Assembly: GCF_002897295.1 (NCBI RefSeq)
Contig: NZ_BEXF01000001.1
Span: 62,001 to 126,000, forward strand
Direction of reading: 5' to 3'
Origin: Brevibacillus reuszeri
GTDB taxonomy: Bacteria > Bacillota > Bacilli > Brevibacillales > Brevibacillaceae
DNA length: 64,000 nt
Every line of letters starts with the position of its first letter. Positions within the stretch are counted from its first letter, which is position 1. The notes under the pieces were generated by a model, which saw only the letters and a program-made list of their open reading frames with translations, searched no databases and was not told where the DNA came from. The translations under genes and the position numbers were made by a program. Below, piece after piece: positions 62,126 to 64,000 of this stretch.

Positions 62126-62968
62126 CTAGTGGTATTGTGCGCCCATTTCCCGTGAGCGTTCCGTGGCACGCAATATGGCTGCGGTGACTCCCTGCTGGAA
62201 TTGATAGGCTTCCAAAACCTCCAGCCCGGCTTGGGTCGTTCCGCCTGGACTGGTTACTTGCTGGCGCAAAATGGCTGGCTCAGCACGGGTATCGAGCAGC
62301 ATGTGAGCCGCACCGATGACAGTTTGCAATGTCAGCTGTCGCGCCATTTCCCGATCCAGCCCAGCCGTTGCACCAGCGGCCATCATTGCTTCTACCAGAT
62401 AATAAATATAGGCGGGACCGCTTCCGGAAAGCCCGGTAATAATATCAAGCTCCTCTTCGGCTACCTCATAAACCGTGCCGATTGCTTCAAAGAGGTGAAT
62501 AGCCTGCTGGAGCTGTTCGCCTGTCACAAAGGAATTTGCGGCAAGCCCCGTAGCGGAAAGTCCTACAGCCGACGACGTGTTTGGCATCGTACGAATGACC
62601 GGACAATTCACACCCAGCCATTCGCCGATAAGTGTAGTGGAGACACCAGCCACAACAGAGATCACCAGCTGACCAGGATGAACGACACCGCGCAGCTCTC
62701 GCAATGCTTCTGCAGCATCCTTTGGCTTGATCGCCAAAATCAAAATGTCAGAATAACGAGCCACTTCGAGCTTATCCTGAGTAAAATTTACCCCATAGCA
62801 ATCAGCCAGTTGCTCCAAGCGCTCCCGATTATTGCGATTGGAGACAAGAAGCCGGTCTGGAGAGAGTAGTCCTTTTTTGAGAATGCCGGACAGCATGGCT
62901 TCTACGATGGAGCCAGCTCCGAGAAATCCAATCCGTCCTTCTATGCACAGTCTGTCTTGTTTGTTCAT
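62126..62968 (-). CDS. proC: Pyrroline-5-carboxylate reductase
   Basis: The enzyme carries out the last step of proline synthesis, reducing P5C with NAD(P)H. The 280-residue protein opens IGFLGAGSIVEAMLSGILKKG (Rossmann motif). It contains ILAIKPKDAAEALREL and VVAGVSTTLI, VIRTMPNTSSAVGLSATGLAAN, and the P5CR signature DIITGLSGSGPAYIYYLVEAMM followed by VTSPGGTTQAGLEVLE. It lies 20 bp after proA on the same strand, consistent with a pro operon. Confidence 0.94.
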   Translation of the reverse strand: MNKQDRLCIEGRIGFLGAGSIVEAMLSGILKKGLLSPDRLLVSNRNNRERLEQLADCYGVNFTQDKLEVARYSDILILAIKPKDAAEALRELRGVVHPGQLVISVVAGVSTTLIGEWLGVNCPVIRTMPNTSSAVGLSATGLAANSFVTGEQLQQAIHLFEAIGTVYEVAEEELDIITGLSGSGPAYIYYLVEAMMAAGATAGLDREMARQLTLQTVIGAAHMLLDTRAEPAILRQQVTSPGGTTQAGLEVLEAYQFQQGVTAAILRATERSREMGAQYH

Positions 62969-62988
62969 TGGTGTTCCCTCCTTCTGGA

Positions 62989-64000
62989 CTATCGGATTTG
63001 CCCGGTTCCACGGACGACATATTTATAGGAAGTAAGAGCAGGTAAGCCCATCGGACCGCGTGCGTGAAGCTTTTGTGTGCTGATGCCGATTTCGGCACCA
63101 AAACCGAATTCGCCGCCGTCCGTGAAGCGAGTAGATGCATTGCGATAAACCGTAGTCGAATCGACCGTAGTCAGGAAGCGGCGAGCAGCGTCATCGTCTT
63201 CCGTGATAATGGCTTCAGAATGACCCGTGCTGTGCTTGGCAATATGCTGGATGGCATCTGCCCAAGTATCGACAGTACGAACAGCCAAGATCAGATCGGA
63301 GAACTCTGCATCCCAGTCAGCTTCAGAGGCTGGCTTCAGTTGAGCACTAAGGTCCGTGTGCAATGCCTTTGTTAGCTCGCAAGCTCTGATTTCTACGCCA
63401 GCCTCGAGCAATTGCTTGAGAAGCTCGTTTTGGTGACCAAGTGGCCATTCACGATGCAAAAGCAGCGTCTCTGCCGCGTTGCATACAGCAGGGCGACTCG
63501 TTTTGGCATTGATGACGATTGCACGAGCCATCTCATAGGAAGCTGTCTGGTCGATGAAAATGTGGCAGTTGCCAACACCAGTTTCCAAAACAGGTACGCT
63601 CGATATCTCCAGGACTCGATTAATCAGGCCTGCGCCACCGCGGGGAATGATGACATCAATGAGACCATTTGCTGTACATAAAATATCGACGGAGGCATGC
63701 TCTGCAAAAGGAAGATATTGGACCGCCTCAGAAGAAATGCCTACACGCGCAAGACCAGCCCGGATGCTGCTGACCAGCGCCAAATTGCTTGAAACCGCGC
63801 TATGGCTTCCACGAAGTACAATCGCATTGCCTGTTTTCAGTGCGATGGCAGCAGCATCGATCGTCACGTTGGGACGGGCTTCATACACCATGCCGATGAC
63901 GCCGAGCGGGACGCGTACTTGCTCGATAACCAATCCGTTTGGTCGCGTCCATTGATCCATTCTTTGTCCAACAGGGTCCTCAAGAGAAATAAGCTGCTGC
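62989..64000 (-). CDS. proA: Gamma-glutamyl phosphate reductase, 5' end outside window
   Basis: The NADPH-dependent aldehyde dehydrogenase-like enzyme converts glutamyl-5-phosphate to glutamate semialdehyde. The frame is open to the window end, and residues before the Met at 63960 read LISLEDPVGQR, matching ProA. About 337 codons are visible. VPLGVIGMVYEARPNVTIDAAAIALKTGNAIVLRG is the cofactor region, and VLETGVGNCHIFID holds the family GxGxCHxyvD segment. The catalytic Cys lies in SRPAVCNAAETLLLH. The C terminus GLPALTSYKYVVRGTGQIR is complete. proB would be expected beyond 64000. Confidence 0.94.
   Translation of the reverse strand, partial: QQLISLEDPVGQRMDQWTRPNGLVIEQVRVPLGVIGMVYEARPNVTIDAAAIALKTGNAIVLRGSHSAVSSNLALVSSIRAGLARVGISSEAVQYLPFAEHASVDILCTANGLIDVIIPRGGAGLINRVLEISSVPVLETGVGNCHIFIDQTASYEMARAIVINAKTSRPAVCNAAETLLLHREWPLGHQNELLKQLLEAGVEIRACELTKALHTDLSAQLKPASEADWDAEFSDLILAVRTVDTWADAIQHIAKHSTGHSEAIITEDDDAARRFLTTVDSTTVYRNASTRFTDGGEFGFGAEIGISTQKLHARGPMGLPALTSYKYVVRGTGQIR

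Noticed and set aside
1..64000. Mobile elements, CRISPR, tRNA/rRNA or prophage
   Set aside because: No transposase, integrase, regular spaced repeats, cloverleaf or rRNA sequence was recognised on either strand.

Overview
The window reads as a chromosomal segment of a low- to mid-GC, endospore-forming member of the Bacillota, most likely Paenibacillaceae and probably Brevibacillus or a close relative. The evidence is a GerA/GerB/GerC germinant receptor, CotF-like coat proteins, AdeR next to ald, strong AGGAGG-type ribosome binding sites, many GTG/TTG starts, and CcpA- and GlnR/TnrA-type sites. The genus is inferred from remembered protein similarity and was not searched. No rRNA, tRNA, CRISPR array, insertion sequence or prophage was recognised. 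Nearly all of the sequence is ordinary core and accessory chromosome.

Layout. 1-4.7 kb: a divergent UMP kinase paralogue, then a drug-export cassette (adaptor, ABC ATPase, ABC-2 permease, TetR) behind two matching operator-like palindromes. 4.8-9.5 kb: purU, a 200-nt imperfect hairpin, a LysR/MFS divergent pair, an esterase and a frameshifted gene remnant. 9.6-17.7 kb: a beta-propeller lipoprotein, a CoA-transferase operon behind a perfect cre site, an unusual two-gene RND pump and a VanZ-like protein. 17.7-25.4 kb: acetate kinase, an S1-domain protein, rhodanese/LysR, a hydrolase, and a signalling cluster made of a BMP-family receptor, a histidine kinase and a CheY-like regulator. 25.4-34.8 kb: an ornithine cyclodeaminase-like enzyme with an XRE-cupin regulator, adeR-ald, a germinant receptor operon and pyrD. 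34.9-38 kb: a cobalamin riboswitch and the cobalt importer cbiMNQO. 38-38.7 kb: a tiny holin-like type I toxin not found by length-limited gene calling, plus a 55-residue protein.

38.8-64 kb: a chemoreceptor, a MazG-type pyrophosphohydrolase operon, an ANT(4')-type aminoglycoside nucleotidyltransferase preceded by an eight-codon leader ORF, a nitrilase/LuxR pair, glnA of the GSI-beta type with a GlnR/TnrA box, panE, ispH, an MFS carrier, a PadR operon, a phosphate transporter with its DUF47 partner, lysE/mocR, czcD, a membrane-anchored hydrolase, a kinase-fold/GNAT/ybaK run, two spore-coat-like genes, a P-loop/Asp23 fusion protein, and proC-proA, with proA running off the window end.

Themes. 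Several neighbouring sets fit amino acid and nitrogen handling (ald/AdeR, OCD, LysE/MocR, proA/proC, glnA), and alanine catabolism lies directly beside a germinant receptor. Efflux and resistance functions recur (ABC-TetR, RND, MFS, ANT(4'), CzcD). The observations most worth following are the RND protein without the usual TM4 aspartates, the receptor-kinase-CheY cluster, the type I toxin locus, the leader ORF before ant(4'), and the large hairpin downstream of purU.
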